Positions 1 through 8,853 of a stretch of DNA of 64,000 nt are shown here, in pieces. The notes under the pieces were generated by a model. It made no database searches, was not told where the DNA came from, and was given only the letters and a program-made list of their open reading frames with translations. The position numbers were made by a program, and so were the translations under genes. Each line of letters opens with the position of its first letter. The stretch's first letter is position 1. Origin of the DNA: DATGZH01 sp035297265 (GTDB taxonomy: Bacteria; Actinomycetota; Acidimicrobiia; Acidimicrobiales; RAAP-2); the NCBI GenBank assembly GCA_035297265.1, contig DATGZH010000042.1, positions 140,339 to 204,338 on the forward strand, in the 5' to 3' direction.

Positions 1-163
1 CGCGGCCATCGAGCAGCTCGAGGCGGCCCTCGCCACGTTCGCCGGCACGCTGCTCGTGGTCTCCCACGACCGGCGGCTGCTCGAGCGGGTGCCGCTGACG
101 AAGCGCCTCGTCCTCGGCGGGGAGGGGGAGGAGGTCGCGCTCAGGTCAGGATGGCCAGCGTGA
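1..163 (+). CDS. ABC-F family ATPase, C-terminal fragment
   Basis: The window opens inside this gene; the first whole codon is at base 2 and about 53 codons remain. They contain VVSHDRRLLERV, the switch-histidine end of an ABC ATPase domain, preceded by the helix AIEQLEAALATF and followed by a short tail. No membrane segment is visible. A second, C-terminal ATPase domain of a soluble ABC-F protein (EttA/Uup-like, acting on ribosomes) fits best. The stop at 161-163 overlaps the 3' end of the convergent downstream gene by 23 bases. An ordinary ABC transporter ATPase is possible because most of the gene lies outside the window. Confidence 0.7.
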   Translation, partial: AAIEQLEAALATFAGTLLVVSHDRRLLERVPLTKRLVLGGEGEEVALRSGWPA

Positions 164-1235
164 AGAGCGACGCGTCGTAGATGAAGTGGGCGGCGATCGA
201 CCGGTTCAGGCGTCGGTGCTTCTGGAACGAGCGGGTCACGTAGAAGCCGAACGGGATCGTGAGCAGGAACGCCAGCCCGTAGTAGATGTGGTAGCTCGTC
301 CGCAGCACCAGGCTGAGGATGAGCGCGGCGCGCGGTGTCCACCCCAGCTGGTCGAGGCGGGTGATGAGGTAGCCGTTCACCAGGACCTCCTCGGCCACCG
401 CCGTCGTGAACGAGATGGCCAGGCCCCAGATCACGTAGTAGTGCGGCACGTTGCCCACCGGCACCTTGTTCACCGCCCGCGTGGCGTGCTCGAGGAACGG
501 TAGGAGCGGGATCAGGACGGCGATCTCGGTCACGTACGACAACACGGCGAGGCCCAGACCGGGCCAGATGTCGAGCAGGAAGCGCGGCCGACCGAGGCCG
601 ATCGAGGAGGGGGGCTGGCCCGTTCGCAGCAGCAGGAACAGGGCGATGGGCACGACGGCCGCCACCGGTAGGTATTCGATGATCCCGAGGATCATGTTCG
701 TCAGCGGCTGGTGCACGATCGTCGGGAAGCGCGACACGTCGGCCGTCCCCGCGACGTGGCTGGCCAGGAGCACCGCCGCGCCGAGGAGCGGCGCGGCGAG
801 GAAGGCCACCATCACGAAGCGGGTCTCCCACACCAGGCTGTTCCTCGACGGCGGGTCGAGCCGCACCGGCGGGAGGGGCGGCAGCGCCGGTCCCTCCGGC
901 GCCGGCTGGTAGGGGAGGCCGCCGGGGTAGGGCGCGGGGTAGCCGGTGTAGGCGGCCGGCGGGGCCCAGGCCGGCACGCCCGGCGGCGGCCAGGCTGGTG
1001 CGGGCCACGGCTCGGAAGCCGGTGCCCCGCCATCGGGCGCCAGAGGTGGCGACAGTGTCGGTGGCGACGGTGCCGGCGGCACCGCCGGTGGGGACGTGGC
1101 CTGGACCCAGAACTGCCATCCCGCCGGCGCAGGCGACCAGACCGCCGGGGGCTGCCACCCCGGGGGTGGGTACCAGCCCGGCGGCGGCGACGGCCAATCC
1201 GGCGGCGGTCGCCACGACCAACCCCCCGTCGTCAC
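141..1235 (-). CDS. CPBP family intramembrane metalloprotease with Pro/Trp-rich N-terminus
   Basis: The 364-residue protein starts at a GTG. Residues 1-130 are low-complexity, rich in Pro and Trp (repeated GW-PPP units) and probably cytosolic. From residue 138 several hydrophobic segments follow. The CPBP (CAAX protease/bacteriocin-processing) signature is recognisable: Glu-Glu at 282-283, a His at 316 in SYHIYYG, and HFIYD at 350-354. The Arg usually found in EExxxR is Asn287 here. CPBP proteins are intramembrane metal-dependent proteases; the substrate cannot be told. It converges with the ABC-F gene and diverges from the amidohydrolase at 1333. The family call is good; activity is less sure given the motif change. 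Confidence 0.75.
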   Translation of the reverse strand: MTTGGWSWRPPPDWPSPPPGWYPPPGWQPPAVWSPAPAGWQFWVQATSPPAVPPAPSPPTLSPPLAPDGGAPASEPWPAPAWPPPGVPAWAPPAAYTGYPAPYPGGLPYQPAPEGPALPPLPPVRLDPPSRNSLVWETRFVMVAFLAAPLLGAAVLLASHVAGTADVSRFPTIVHQPLTNMILGIIEYLPVAAVVPIALFLLLRTGQPPSSIGLGRPRFLLDIWPGLGLAVLSYVTEIAVLIPLLPFLEHATRAVNKVPVGNVPHYYVIWGLAISFTTAVAEEVLVNGYLITRLDQLGWTPRAALILSLVLRTSYHIYYGLAFLLTIPFGFYVTRSFQKHRRLNRSIAAHFIYDASLFTLAILT

Positions 1236-1332
1236 GCCCGCACACTACGGCGGGCCGGCCGAGCCGGTGGGGACGGCCCGACCGGTCGAACCACCGTTAG
1301 GGTTGGGCGCTGAGCGAGGAGGGCCCTCCGTG

Positions 1333-2397
1333 ATGGACACCTACCGCCAGGCCACCTTCATCTCGACCGACGCGCACGTGACGGAGCCGATAGACCTCTA
1401 CGCCTCGCGGGTCGACGCGGCGTACCGCGAGCGGGTGCCGGTCATTCGGGAGACCGATGGTTGGCGCACGATGTACGTGGAGGGCCTGCGGCCGCGCAAG
1501 CTCATGACCGCCGGCCAGCTGGTCCGGGCCACCGTCGGCGGCTGGGAGCCCGAAGAGCGCCTTCGCGACCAGAAGCGCGACGGGGTGTCGGCCGAGGTCA
1601 TCTTCCCCACGTTCGCCCTCCAGGCCTGCTTTGCCTCCGAGGACCCGGGCCTGCAGCTCGCCCTCTGCCGGGCCTACAACGACTGGGCCCACGACGTCTT
1701 CGCCAAGGAGGACCGGCTCCTGGCGACCGGCATGGTCCCCATGATCGACATCGAGGCCGGCGTGGCCGAGGCCGAGCGCCTGGCGGCGCTGGGTTTCCGG
1801 GCCCTCTTCCTCCCGGCCCGGGTGCCCGACCGCCCGTACAACGACCCGGCCTACGACCGCTTCTGGGCGGTGGCCGAGGATCTCGGCCTCCCGCTCACGT
1901 TCCACTCCGGCACGGGCCACGAACCCCGCGTGGTGCGGGGCCCCGGCGGCGCCGTCATCAACTACCTCCTCGGCGCGCAGCTCGACGGCCCGATGGTGCT
2001 CCTCGCCCTCGCCGCCGGCGGGGCGCTCGACCGTTTCCCGGGCATCCGGGTCGTGGCCGTGGAGACGGGGGCCTCGTGGCTCGCCTGGATCATGACCCAG
2101 GCCGACGTCATCTACCGCGACCACGCGATGTTCGCCCAGCCGAAGCTCTCGCTCCTGCCGAGTGAGCTCCTCCAGCGCCAGGCCCACGCCACGTTCATGT
2201 ACGACCCGGTGGCCATCAACAACCGGGCTACCACCGGGGTGCCGTCGCTCCTCTGGGGCAATGACTACCCGCACCCCGAGGGGACGTGGCCCGACTCCCA
2301 GGCAGTGTGCGCCGAGCAGTTCGCCGGCGTTTCCGACGAGGACGTCCGGGCCATCGTGGGCGGCACCGCCGCCGAGGTGTTCGGTTTCGAGGTCTGA
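1333..2397 (+). CDS. Amidohydrolase family protein (PF04909-type TIM barrel)
   Basis: A 354-residue metal-dependent hydrolase or decarboxylase-like TIM barrel. Visible signatures are STDAHV near residues 11-16 (the DxH metal motif), FHSG with His191, and LLWGNDYPHPEG at 307-317 with Asp311. The phrase RAYNDW at 113-118 is typical of this subfamily. ATG 1333 is preceded by AGGAGGG at 1317-1323; GTG 1330 is an equally possible start. An upstream in-frame extension to 1096 lies antisense to the CPBP gene and is not believed. PF04909 members include decarboxylases such as ACMSD, lactonases and amidases, so the substrate stays open. Four other PF04909-type genes lie in this window. Confidence 0.85.
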   Translation: MDTYRQATFISTDAHVTEPIDLYASRVDAAYRERVPVIRETDGWRTMYVEGLRPRKLMTAGQLVRATVGGWEPEERLRDQKRDGVSAEVIFPTFALQACFASEDPGLQLALCRAYNDWAHDVFAKEDRLLATGMVPMIDIEAGVAEAERLAALGFRALFLPARVPDRPYNDPAYDRFWAVAEDLGLPLTFHSGTGHEPRVVRGPGGAVINYLLGAQLDGPMVLLALAAGGALDRFPGIRVVAVETGASWLAWIMTQADVIYRDHAMFAQPKLSLLPSELLQRQAHATFMYDPVAINNRATTGVPSLLWGNDYPHPEGTWPDSQAVCAEQFAGVSDEDVRAIVGGTAAEVFGFEV

Positions 2398-2403
2398 GGC
2401 GCG

Positions 2404-3942
2404 TCAGGGGAGGCGCCGGGCCCGCCCGGGCTCCTGGCGCGGCATGGTCTGGGGGAACGGGACCGGATAGGGCGCCGGGTTCGAGAGGTCGAGGCCGATC
2501 AGCTGACCCGGCGTGCACTCCTTCGGCACCACCGGTGGGATCATCGGCGTCGCCGGGAGCGGGGGCACGGAGGTGTCGGCCGAGCCGGTGTGCAGCGTCG
2601 TCGTGAGGTCACCCGTGTGGGCCCGCCGCCAGGCCGAGATGTTGGGCGCTCGGACGCCGAAACGGGTCTCGACGAAGCGCATCTGCGACGTGTGGTCGAA
2701 GACGTCGGAGCAGACGTAGCCGCCCCGGCTGAAGGGCGACACGACGAGGAGGGGCACCCGGAAGCCGAGCCCGATGGGACCGGGGATGCCGTGGGCCTCG
2801 GAGGGCAGGGGTCGCACGCTCAGGTACTCGCCGGGCGTGCCCGGCGGCGGCGTGGGCGGGACCACGTGGTCGAACCAACCGTCGTTCTCGTCGTACATGA
2901 TGAAGAGCACGGTCTTCGCCCAGACCTTGGGGTTGGCCACGAGGGCGCTCAGCACCATGTGCCCGTACCACATGCCGACGGCCGGCGGCGCCGGTGGGTG
3001 CTCGTCCTGGCCGATCGGCGGACAGATCCACGACACCTTGGGCAGCTGGCCGGTGGCCACGTCGTGGGCGAAGTCGGTCGGGAAGACCGGGAGGAAGGCG
3101 TTCTGGTAGAGCGGCGACGTCGGGTCGGCCACGTGCTGCTTGAAGTAGAGGAGGATGTTGTCGGTGACAGCCATGGCGATCGGGCTGGTCGGCAGGTAGC
3201 CGCTCCCCGGCGCGTTGTAGACCTTCCACGAGATGCCGGCGGCCTGCAGGCGCTCGGGCAGGGTGGTCCAGGTGGCCGAGCCCTGGAACTTCGACGAGGA
3301 GTTGGTCACGAGCACGGGTCCTCCTTCGCCACCCGACGGGTCGAGCGTGCCGGAGAGGGCGTGGAGCCGGTTGGGATGGGTCGGACCCATGACCGAGCAG
3401 TGGTAGTGGTCGCCGATGGTGAAGGCGTCGGCCAGCGCGTACCAGAACGCCAGGTCCTGGCGCGTGTAGTAGCCCATCGTGAGGATGCCGTTCTGAGGGC
3501 CTTCGAAGGCCGGCAGCGTGTGGGTGGCGACGAAGCGGTCGTTGCGCCCTTTGTTCCATGAGAAGTGCTGGGCGTTCCACTCGTGAGAGAGGTCGTAGGT
3601 GCACTCGGCGTCGCTCGTCGCCGTGTCGAGGTGGAAGGGGAGGAGCCGGGGGGTCCGACCCCCGGGCCAGACCTGGGCGAAGTTGGCGAGTTGGCTCCCG
3701 GAGTGGTCGTCGAAGCCGTCGACCCCCTTGTAGGTGCCGAAGTAGTGGTCGAACGACCGGTTCTCCTGCATCAAGAAGACCACGTGCTCGACCGCGCCGA
3801 GGTCAGAGCCGGCCGGCTTGGTGGCCGCGGCGGCCCGCACGGTCTCCCCGCCGAGCGAGCCGAGGGCGAGGCCGAGCGCGCCGGCGACCCCACCGGCGAG
3901 GACCTCCCGTCTGGTCCGCATCCGATAGCCCGACGTGCTCAC
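2404..3942 (-). CDS. Tat-exported phosphoesterase (phospholipase C/acid phosphatase family)
   Basis: A 512-residue secreted enzyme. The N-terminus has a twin-arginine leader: TRREVLAGG at about 10-18, then an Ala/Gly/Leu-rich stretch to about residue 40. The mature part begins with VVFLMQENRSFDHYFG, the hallmark of the PF04185 phosphoesterase family, and continues with PTHPNRLHALSGT and YDENDGWFDHVVPP, which supply metal-binding and catalytic residues. Members hydrolyse phospholipids or phosphomonoesters outside the cytoplasm. The start is a GTG. It lies 90 bases downstream of the amidase gene on the same strand and converges with the amidohydrolase gene 6 bases away. Whether it acts on phosphatidylcholine or as a phosphatase cannot be decided. 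Confidence 0.88.
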   Translation of the reverse strand: MSTSGYRMRTRREVLAGGVAGALGLALGSLGGETVRAAAATKPAGSDLGAVEHVVFLMQENRSFDHYFGTYKGVDGFDDHSGSQLANFAQVWPGGRTPRLLPFHLDTATSDAECTYDLSHEWNAQHFSWNKGRNDRFVATHTLPAFEGPQNGILTMGYYTRQDLAFWYALADAFTIGDHYHCSVMGPTHPNRLHALSGTLDPSGGEGGPVLVTNSSSKFQGSATWTTLPERLQAAGISWKVYNAPGSGYLPTSPIAMAVTDNILLYFKQHVADPTSPLYQNAFLPVFPTDFAHDVATGQLPKVSWICPPIGQDEHPPAPPAVGMWYGHMVLSALVANPKVWAKTVLFIMYDENDGWFDHVVPPTPPPGTPGEYLSVRPLPSEAHGIPGPIGLGFRVPLLVVSPFSRGGYVCSDVFDHTSQMRFVETRFGVRAPNISAWRRAHTGDLTTTLHTGSADTSVPPLPATPMIPPVVPKECTPGQLIGLDLSNPAPYPVPFPQTMPRQEPGRARRLP

Positions 3943-4032
3943 CGCCGCCTCGTGGCGCTCACCGTCGGCAGCCTATCGGTGCCGACGGTCGGCTACCGGG
4001 GTGCGACGGCAGGGCTCGCCCCGTCCCGGCGA

Positions 4033-5676
4033 CTACGCGAGCTCTTCGGCGGTCAAGAAGGCGGTCACCCCGTCGGCGATCCCCTGTGCGGCCTGCTGAC
4101 GCCACGCCGGGTCCTCGACGAGCGTGGCATCGACGCCGTTTTGCATGTTGGCGCACTCGATGAGCACTTTCGGCACGGTGGACAGGTTGAGGCCGCCCAG
4201 GTTGTCCCGGGCATCGAGGCCGTTCTGGCCGTCGTAGTCCGAAGTCTGCTCGGCGGTGTCCGCGGCGAAGGTGTTCCGCAGGTCAGCGCCGAGCTCGTCG
4301 GAGGCGGGCACGATGGCCGTGTTGTTGCTGATCGAGCTCACGACCGGCGCCGGGGTGATGACGGTGAAACCGCGGCCGTCGGGCGGCCCGCCGTCGGCGT
4401 GGATGGAGACCGCCGCGGCGGAGTGGAAGAAATTGCCGATAGCGGCGCGGACGTCGACACACGGGCCCACGCCGGTGTCGTCGGGTCGGGTGAGCACGAC
4501 CGAGGCGCCCTCCGCCTCGAGCAGAACTTGGGCCCGGGTGGCGACGTCGAAGTTGAAGGCGTGCTCGGTGTAGCCGTCGGCGGTGGTGGTGCCGGCGGTG
4601 TCGCACGGCTCGGTGAAACCCCCGCCGTCGATCGGCTGGTCGATGGAGGCGGGGTCGGCGCCGTTCCCGCCGTCGTGGCCCGGGTCGAGGGTGACGACGA
4701 GACCGGCGAGGGGGAGGACGTCGACGGTCCCCTGGTAGAGGGCGTCACCGAGGCCGTAGAGGCCGCCGTCCGCCCCGACCAGGAGGTACCCGGCACCGTC
4801 GGCGGTCGGGGCCATCCCCACGACGGCCCGGGCCAGCACGTCGCCGCCCACCGAGCCGAGGAACGGGGCACCGAAGTTGAAGACCCCGCCGTCGGCCGCC
4901 ACCTCCCAGTAGCCCCCGGTCGCCGGGTCGGCGGCCAGCCCGACGACCGGGTAGTGCAGTGGTGTCCCGCCCATGGACCCGGCGTAGACCGCGTCGCCGA
5001 ACGTGAACACCCCGCCGTCGGCCGCCACGAGCCAGTAGCCCCCGCCGTCGGCCGTGGCCGCCATGGCGACGACCGGTTGCACCAGTGGCCGGCCGCCCAT
5101 GGACCCGGCGTAGGCCGCGTCGCCGAACGTGAACACCCCGCCGTCGGCCGCCACGAGCCAGTAGCCCCCGCCGTCGGGGGTGGCGGCCATGCCGACGATC
5201 GGCGCGACGAGGGGCGTGCCGCCCATCGAGCCGGCGTAGCCCGCGTCACCGAAGGCGAACACCCCGCCGTCGGCCGCGGCCAACCAGTAGCCCCCGCCGT
5301 CGTTGGTGGCCGCGATGGCCACGACGGGCGCGCTGAGCGTCCTACCGGTGAGCGAGCCGTCCGACGGGGCGTCGAAGGCGAAGACCGACCCGTCACTCGT
5401 GGCGATCCAGTAGCCCCCGGTGACCCGGTCCGTGGCGATGCCCACGGCGACGTGGTCGCTCGTCGGGACGCTCGCCGCCGCCCTGACCCGGGTGGGCCCG
5501 GGCCGCAGGCCGCCGGCGGTCGGGACCGGTACGACGAGACCGGCGACGCCGAGGATCACGGCGACGACCAGCACGACCGGACGCACCGCGCTCGGGCCGG
5601 ACCCCGTCGGCCGGGCGTCGCTGGTCCACCCGGCTGTCCCCACCGGTGACGGTCGTGTGGTCAGGTGTCGCCCCAC
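4033..5676 (-). CDS. Secreted N-acetylmuramoyl-L-alanine amidase with beta-propeller-like repeats
   Basis: The 547-residue protein has a hydrophobic signal segment at about 33-55, then five or more repeats of about 42 residues with the core GGGYWLVAADGGVFTFGDA and YAGSMGG, then a C-terminal Amidase_3 domain. That domain shows DPGHDGG (zinc His), the TEHAFNFD glutamate, SIHADGG (second His) and VLIECANMQN (catalytic Glu), so it should cleave the amide bond between muramic acid and the stem peptide. The repeats probably form a propeller-like binding region; they are common in Acidimicrobiia secreted proteins as far as I know. ATG 5676 lies 16 bases inside the upstream SDR gene on the same strand, so the two may be co-transcribed. 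A later start is possible. Confidence 0.88.
   Translation of the reverse strand: MGRHLTTRPSPVGTAGWTSDARPTGSGPSAVRPVVLVVAVILGVAGLVVPVPTAGGLRPGPTRVRAAASVPTSDHVAVGIATDRVTGGYWIATSDGSVFAFDAPSDGSLTGRTLSAPVVAIAATNDGGGYWLAAADGGVFAFGDAGYAGSMGGTPLVAPIVGMAATPDGGGYWLVAADGGVFTFGDAAYAGSMGGRPLVQPVVAMAATADGGGYWLVAADGGVFTFGDAVYAGSMGGTPLHYPVVGLAADPATGGYWEVAADGGVFNFGAPFLGSVGGDVLARAVVGMAPTADGAGYLLVGADGGLYGLGDALYQGTVDVLPLAGLVVTLDPGHDGGNGADPASIDQPIDGGGFTEPCDTAGTTTADGYTEHAFNFDVATRAQVLLEAEGASVVLTRPDDTGVGPCVDVRAAIGNFFHSAAAVSIHADGGPPDGRGFTVITPAPVVSSISNNTAIVPASDELGADLRNTFAADTAEQTSDYDGQNGLDARDNLGGLNLSTVPKVLIECANMQNGVDATLVEDPAWRQQAAQGIADGVTAFLTAEELA
4845..5430 (-). repeat. Tandem ~126-bp coding repeats inside the amidase gene
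   Basis: At DNA level the repeat units recur every 126 bases; for example the CCAT start of equivalent CCATGGACC/CCATCGAGC blocks falls at 4971, 5097 and 5223. The two central units are nearly identical, including long shared stretches around 4985-5045 and 5110-5170. Flanking units are more diverged. The pattern points to recent unequal recombination between copies, so copy number may vary between strains. Confidence 0.85.
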
Positions 5677-6455
5677 TGCCCGGCGTACCAGTCGCCGGCC
5701 ATCTTGAGGTAGGAGTCCAGGTCCTTGCTCTTGGAGCGGATGATGTCGTGGAACTGCTCGGGGATCCAGGACTCGACCGCCCCGCTCTCCAGCTGAGCGA
5801 GCACCGCCTCGGTCACCGCCGAAGCAGGCAGGGCGTCAGCCACGCCCTCGGGCAGCGGGTCGTTGTCGGGCAGGTGGAAGATCTCGGTGTCGATGATGCC
5901 CGGGTACACAAGGTGCACCGAGATGGGCTTTCGGGACAGCTCCATCGAGAGGGACTCGGACCAGGCCGTGAGAGCGGCCTTCGAGGCGGCGTAGGCCGAC
6001 TCGCCGGGCGAGCTCAAGAAGGCGGCGATCGACGACACGTTCACGATGCGGCCTCCGCCGCGCTCGAGCATCCGAGGGAGCAGCGTGACCGTGAGACGGA
6101 CAGGCGAGAAGTAGTTGACGGCCATGACCCCCTCGACGTCCTGTGGGCTGAGGGCCATGGCCCGCCGGCGCTTGGGCATGCCCGCGTTGTTGACGAGGAT
6201 GTCGATCCCACCCATGGCGTCGTCGGCCCCGAGGATGAAGGCCGGGAGCTCGTCCAGTTTGGCGAGGTCGAAGGGGAAGGCCTGACTGCCGGGGGCGTGC
6301 TCCCGGCACGAGGCGAGCACCTCGTCCAGGCGGTCGCGGCGTCGGGCGCAGAGGCCGACGGTGGCTCCCGCCCGGGCCAGCCCCACTGCCAGGTCGGCGC
6401 CGATCCCCGACGACGCGCCGGTGATGAAGACCTTCTTCCCCGAGACCGTGCTCAT
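5661..6455 (-). CDS. Short-chain dehydrogenase/reductase
   Basis: A 264-residue classical SDR. It has the cofactor motif TGASSGIG near residues 13-20, the NNAG motif, a catalytic Ser in VSSIAAF and a YAASK Tyr/Lys pair. The basic residues after the first strand (LCARRRDRL) suggest NADP preference. ATG 6455 has AAGGGA about seven bases upstream. It is the first gene of a leftward group followed by the cell-wall amidase. The substrate cannot be inferred; the sequence resembles general oxidoreductases acting on lipid or ketone groups. Confidence 0.85.
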   Translation of the reverse strand: MSTVSGKKVFITGASSGIGADLAVGLARAGATVGLCARRRDRLDEVLASCREHAPGSQAFPFDLAKLDELPAFILGADDAMGGIDILVNNAGMPKRRRAMALSPQDVEGVMAVNYFSPVRLTVTLLPRMLERGGGRIVNVSSIAAFLSSPGESAYAASKAALTAWSESLSMELSRKPISVHLVYPGIIDTEIFHLPDNDPLPEGVADALPASAVTEAVLAQLESGAVESWIPEQFHDIIRSKSKDLDSYLKMAGDWYAGQWGDT

Positions 6456-6502
6456 GGCCTATCCCTTCTCGTGTGGTGCTGGCGACAGTGAAGCACTCCT
6501 GG

Positions 6503-7975
6503 TCAGCCGGCGCCCGACGAGCGCACCTCGAGCCGGGCGATCCGGTCGCCGTCGACCTCGAACCGGTCGGTCAGCCGGCGCTCAGCCCCGGCGATCTGCA
6601 GATCGATGTCGACGGTCACCCGACTGCCCTCCACCTGGAGCGGATGGGGCTGGGGCAGCAGGTCGTCGAACAGGAAGGCCCCCTCGGCGTAGAAGCGGGC
6701 GATGGCCTCGCTGCCGGCCACCTCCGTCCCGTCGACGTCGAGCACGGCGTCGTTGGCGAAGAGCGTCCGCAGTCGATCCACGTCGTGCAGCGTGATGGCG
6801 CTGAAGTAGGCGTCGGCCACCCCGGCCGGGCCGCCCCGCCGGGGTGGGAGCCCGTAGAGGTCGGCCGCGTTCTGGCCGAGCACCCGGGCCTGCACCGACG
6901 GTCGGCAGGGCCCGATGGTGGCCCGCAGGGCCTCGACGGCGCCGGGGAACGTGGCGTCGTGGTGGGGGTAGTCCGAGCCCCAGACGATCCGCTCCTCGCC
7001 GACGAAGGGGACGAGGGCGGGCAGCGTCTGCTCGTCGACCTCGAAGGAGATCCAGCACTGGCGGGCGAAGTACTCGCTCGGCAGGTGGGTCATGTGCGGG
7101 CAGAAACCGCCGAAGCTCTCCGCCTGCTCGTCGAGGCGCTCGGTCCAGAACGGGGCCCAGCCGCCGCTCGACTCGAGAAAGACCACCTTGAGGCCGGGGT
7201 GGCGCTCGAACGTGCCGAACGCGCAGAGCTGGGCGAAGGCCAGCATCTCCTCGAAGCTGTGCGACACGGCATGGAGGATGAACGGATTGAAGGGCCGGTC
7301 GGAAGCGAGCGTCGGGAGGATGACCGAGCTGCCCTCGTGGACCCCGATGGCCACGCCGAGCTCCTCGGCCGCCTCCCATACCGGCTCGTAGGCCCGGTCC
7401 GAGATGGCCCGCCCCATGGTGGGGTTCGGTCGCACGAAGGCGGCCCGGCAGCCGAGCTCGCCCACTGCCCGCCGCAGCTCGGCCGCCGAGGCCTCGGGGT
7501 CCTGCAGGGGCAGCATGGCCGCGCCGAACAGACGGTCGCGATCGGCCTCGCAGTAGGTGGCCAGCCAGTCGTTGTAGGCCCGGGCGATGGCCACCGCGGC
7601 GGCCGGGTCCTCGAGCGCGGAGAAGTAGAGGCCGATGCTCGGGTAGAGGACCGCCTGGTCGATCCCCTCGGCGTCCATGTCCACGAGGCGTTGCCGTGGA
7701 TCCGCCCCGCCGGGCAACGCCCGCTCCAGCGGCGCGAAGTCCTCGGGCTCGGAGAAACGGGCACCGGGGGTGGCGAGCGTGCCCAGCGGTGTGGCCAGGA
7801 TCTCCTTGTCACCCACGGTCACGTGCTCGTAGCCGTGGGCGTCGGCCACGATGCGCACGGCGTGCTCGTCGGCCAGCCCCGCCCAGGCCGCCGGTGGCTC
7901 GACGACGTGGCCGTCGGCGTCGACCACCGTGGTCCGGGCGGTCCGTGCTCCGGTCGCTGTCCCGTTCGCTCCCAC
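6503..7975 (-). CDS. Amidohydrolase (PF04909-type) fused to a SnoaL-like domain
   Basis: The roughly 490-residue protein has two parts. Residues about 15-380 form a PF04909 TIM barrel: VVDADGHVVEPP (DxH), RAYNDWLATYC, GVHEGSS and IVWGSDYPHHDATFPG. The last 105 residues look like a SnoaL/NTF2-fold cone: ADAYFSAITLHDVDRLRTLF, then DGTEVAGSEAIARFYAEG. GTG 7975 is preferred because AAAGGGGGG ends five bases before it; an ATG at 8014 would add 13 residues. The barrel is a metal hydrolase or decarboxylase, and the SnoaL domain could bind a small hydrophobic ligand or act as an isomerase. It is divergent from the dienelactone hydrolase gene. Confidence 0.82.
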   Translation of the reverse strand: MGANGTATGARTARTTVVDADGHVVEPPAAWAGLADEHAVRIVADAHGYEHVTVGDKEILATPLGTLATPGARFSEPEDFAPLERALPGGADPRQRLVDMDAEGIDQAVLYPSIGLYFSALEDPAAAVAIARAYNDWLATYCEADRDRLFGAAMLPLQDPEASAAELRRAVGELGCRAAFVRPNPTMGRAISDRAYEPVWEAAEELGVAIGVHEGSSVILPTLASDRPFNPFILHAVSHSFEEMLAFAQLCAFGTFERHPGLKVVFLESSGGWAPFWTERLDEQAESFGGFCPHMTHLPSEYFARQCWISFEVDEQTLPALVPFVGEERIVWGSDYPHHDATFPGAVEALRATIGPCRPSVQARVLGQNAADLYGLPPRRGGPAGVADAYFSAITLHDVDRLRTLFANDAVLDVDGTEVAGSEAIARFYAEGAFLFDDLLPQPHPLQVEGSRVTVDIDLQIAGAERRLTDRFEVDGDRIARLEVRSSGAG

Positions 7976-8076
7976 GAGGTCCCCCCTTTGGGTCGTCCCG
8001 GGAGAGGATGCCACCGCCGTCCCGAGCCCGTCCTGTGCCCCGAGGTACGCCTGGTGGCGGGCGCGAAGATGGCGGG

Positions 8077-8853
8077 GTGAGCGATCCGCCGACGACCGAG
8101 AACTACCCGGAGGTGACCGTCGAGGAGGTGACCGTCCCGACCCGTGAGGGCGAGCTGCCGGCTCTCGTCTTCTCGCCCCCGCCGGCCGGTCGGCGCCCCG
8201 CGGTGGTGCTCGCCGCCGAGGCGTTCGGCATCAACGACTTCACCCGGCAGGTGGCCGCCACGCTCGCCCACCTCGGGTACGTCACGGTCGTCCCCGACTA
8301 TTACCGGGGAGCCGGGCCCGAGCACCCCGAGAGCTACGACGACTTCACCGAGGTGATCGAGCACATCGGCCGCCTCGACTTCCGCCGGGCCGCCCTCGAC
8401 GTCGTGGCCGCGGTCGAGCAGGCCGAGGGACTCGACGCGGTCGACCCCCGTCGGGTCGCCGTCTGGGGCTACTGCACCGGCGGGACGCTCGCCCTCCTGG
8501 CGGCCGAGCTGCGTCCCGAGCTGGCGGCGGCGGTCCTCTTCTTCCCGAGCCAGCCGACCTTCGCCGAGCTCGACGACCGCCACCCCGTCCATCCGATCGA
8601 CCTGCTCTGGAGCATCGGCTGCCCGGTCCTCGTCATGTATGGCGACGAGGACCCGGTGATGCCGGCGGAGCGCCTGGCCGACCTGGAGCGGCGGCTGGCC
8701 GCTTGGCACGTCGACGCCGACGTGCGGACCTACCCCGGTGCGGGCCACGCCTTCAGCGCCCCAGCGCCGCCCCTCCACCACGAAGCGGCGGACCGGGCCT
8801 CCTGGGCCGACGCCCTCGAGTTCCTGGCCCGGCACCTCGGTAGCCCGGTATGA
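8077..8853 (+). CDS. Dienelactone hydrolase family protein
   Basis: A 258-residue alpha/beta hydrolase. GYCTGG carries the nucleophilic Cys of the dienelactone hydrolase type, MYGDEDPV the acidic residue and GAGHAF the His. Early features (VVLAAEAFGINDF and VVPDYYRG) match the family. Such enzymes open dienelactones in aromatic degradation or hydrolyse other esters. GTG 8077 gives a protein of normal length; no good Shine-Dalgarno is present. The stop overlaps the start of the next gene (ATGA at 8850), so translation is probably coupled. Confidence 0.85.
   Translation: MSDPPTTENYPEVTVEEVTVPTREGELPALVFSPPPAGRRPAVVLAAEAFGINDFTRQVAATLAHLGYVTVVPDYYRGAGPEHPESYDDFTEVIEHIGRLDFRRAALDVVAAVEQAEGLDAVDPRRVAVWGYCTGGTLALLAAELRPELAAAVLFFPSQPTFAELDDRHPVHPIDLLWSIGCPVLVMYGDEDPVMPAERLADLERRLAAWHVDADVRTYPGAGHAFSAPAPPLHHEAADRASWADALEFLARHLGSPV

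Noticed and set aside
1096..1332. N-terminal extension of the first amidohydrolase
   Set aside because: It is antisense to the CPBP gene and a strong ribosome-binding site precedes 1333.
4845..5430. CRISPR-like array
   Set aside because: The repeats are in-frame 126-bp coding units without spacers.
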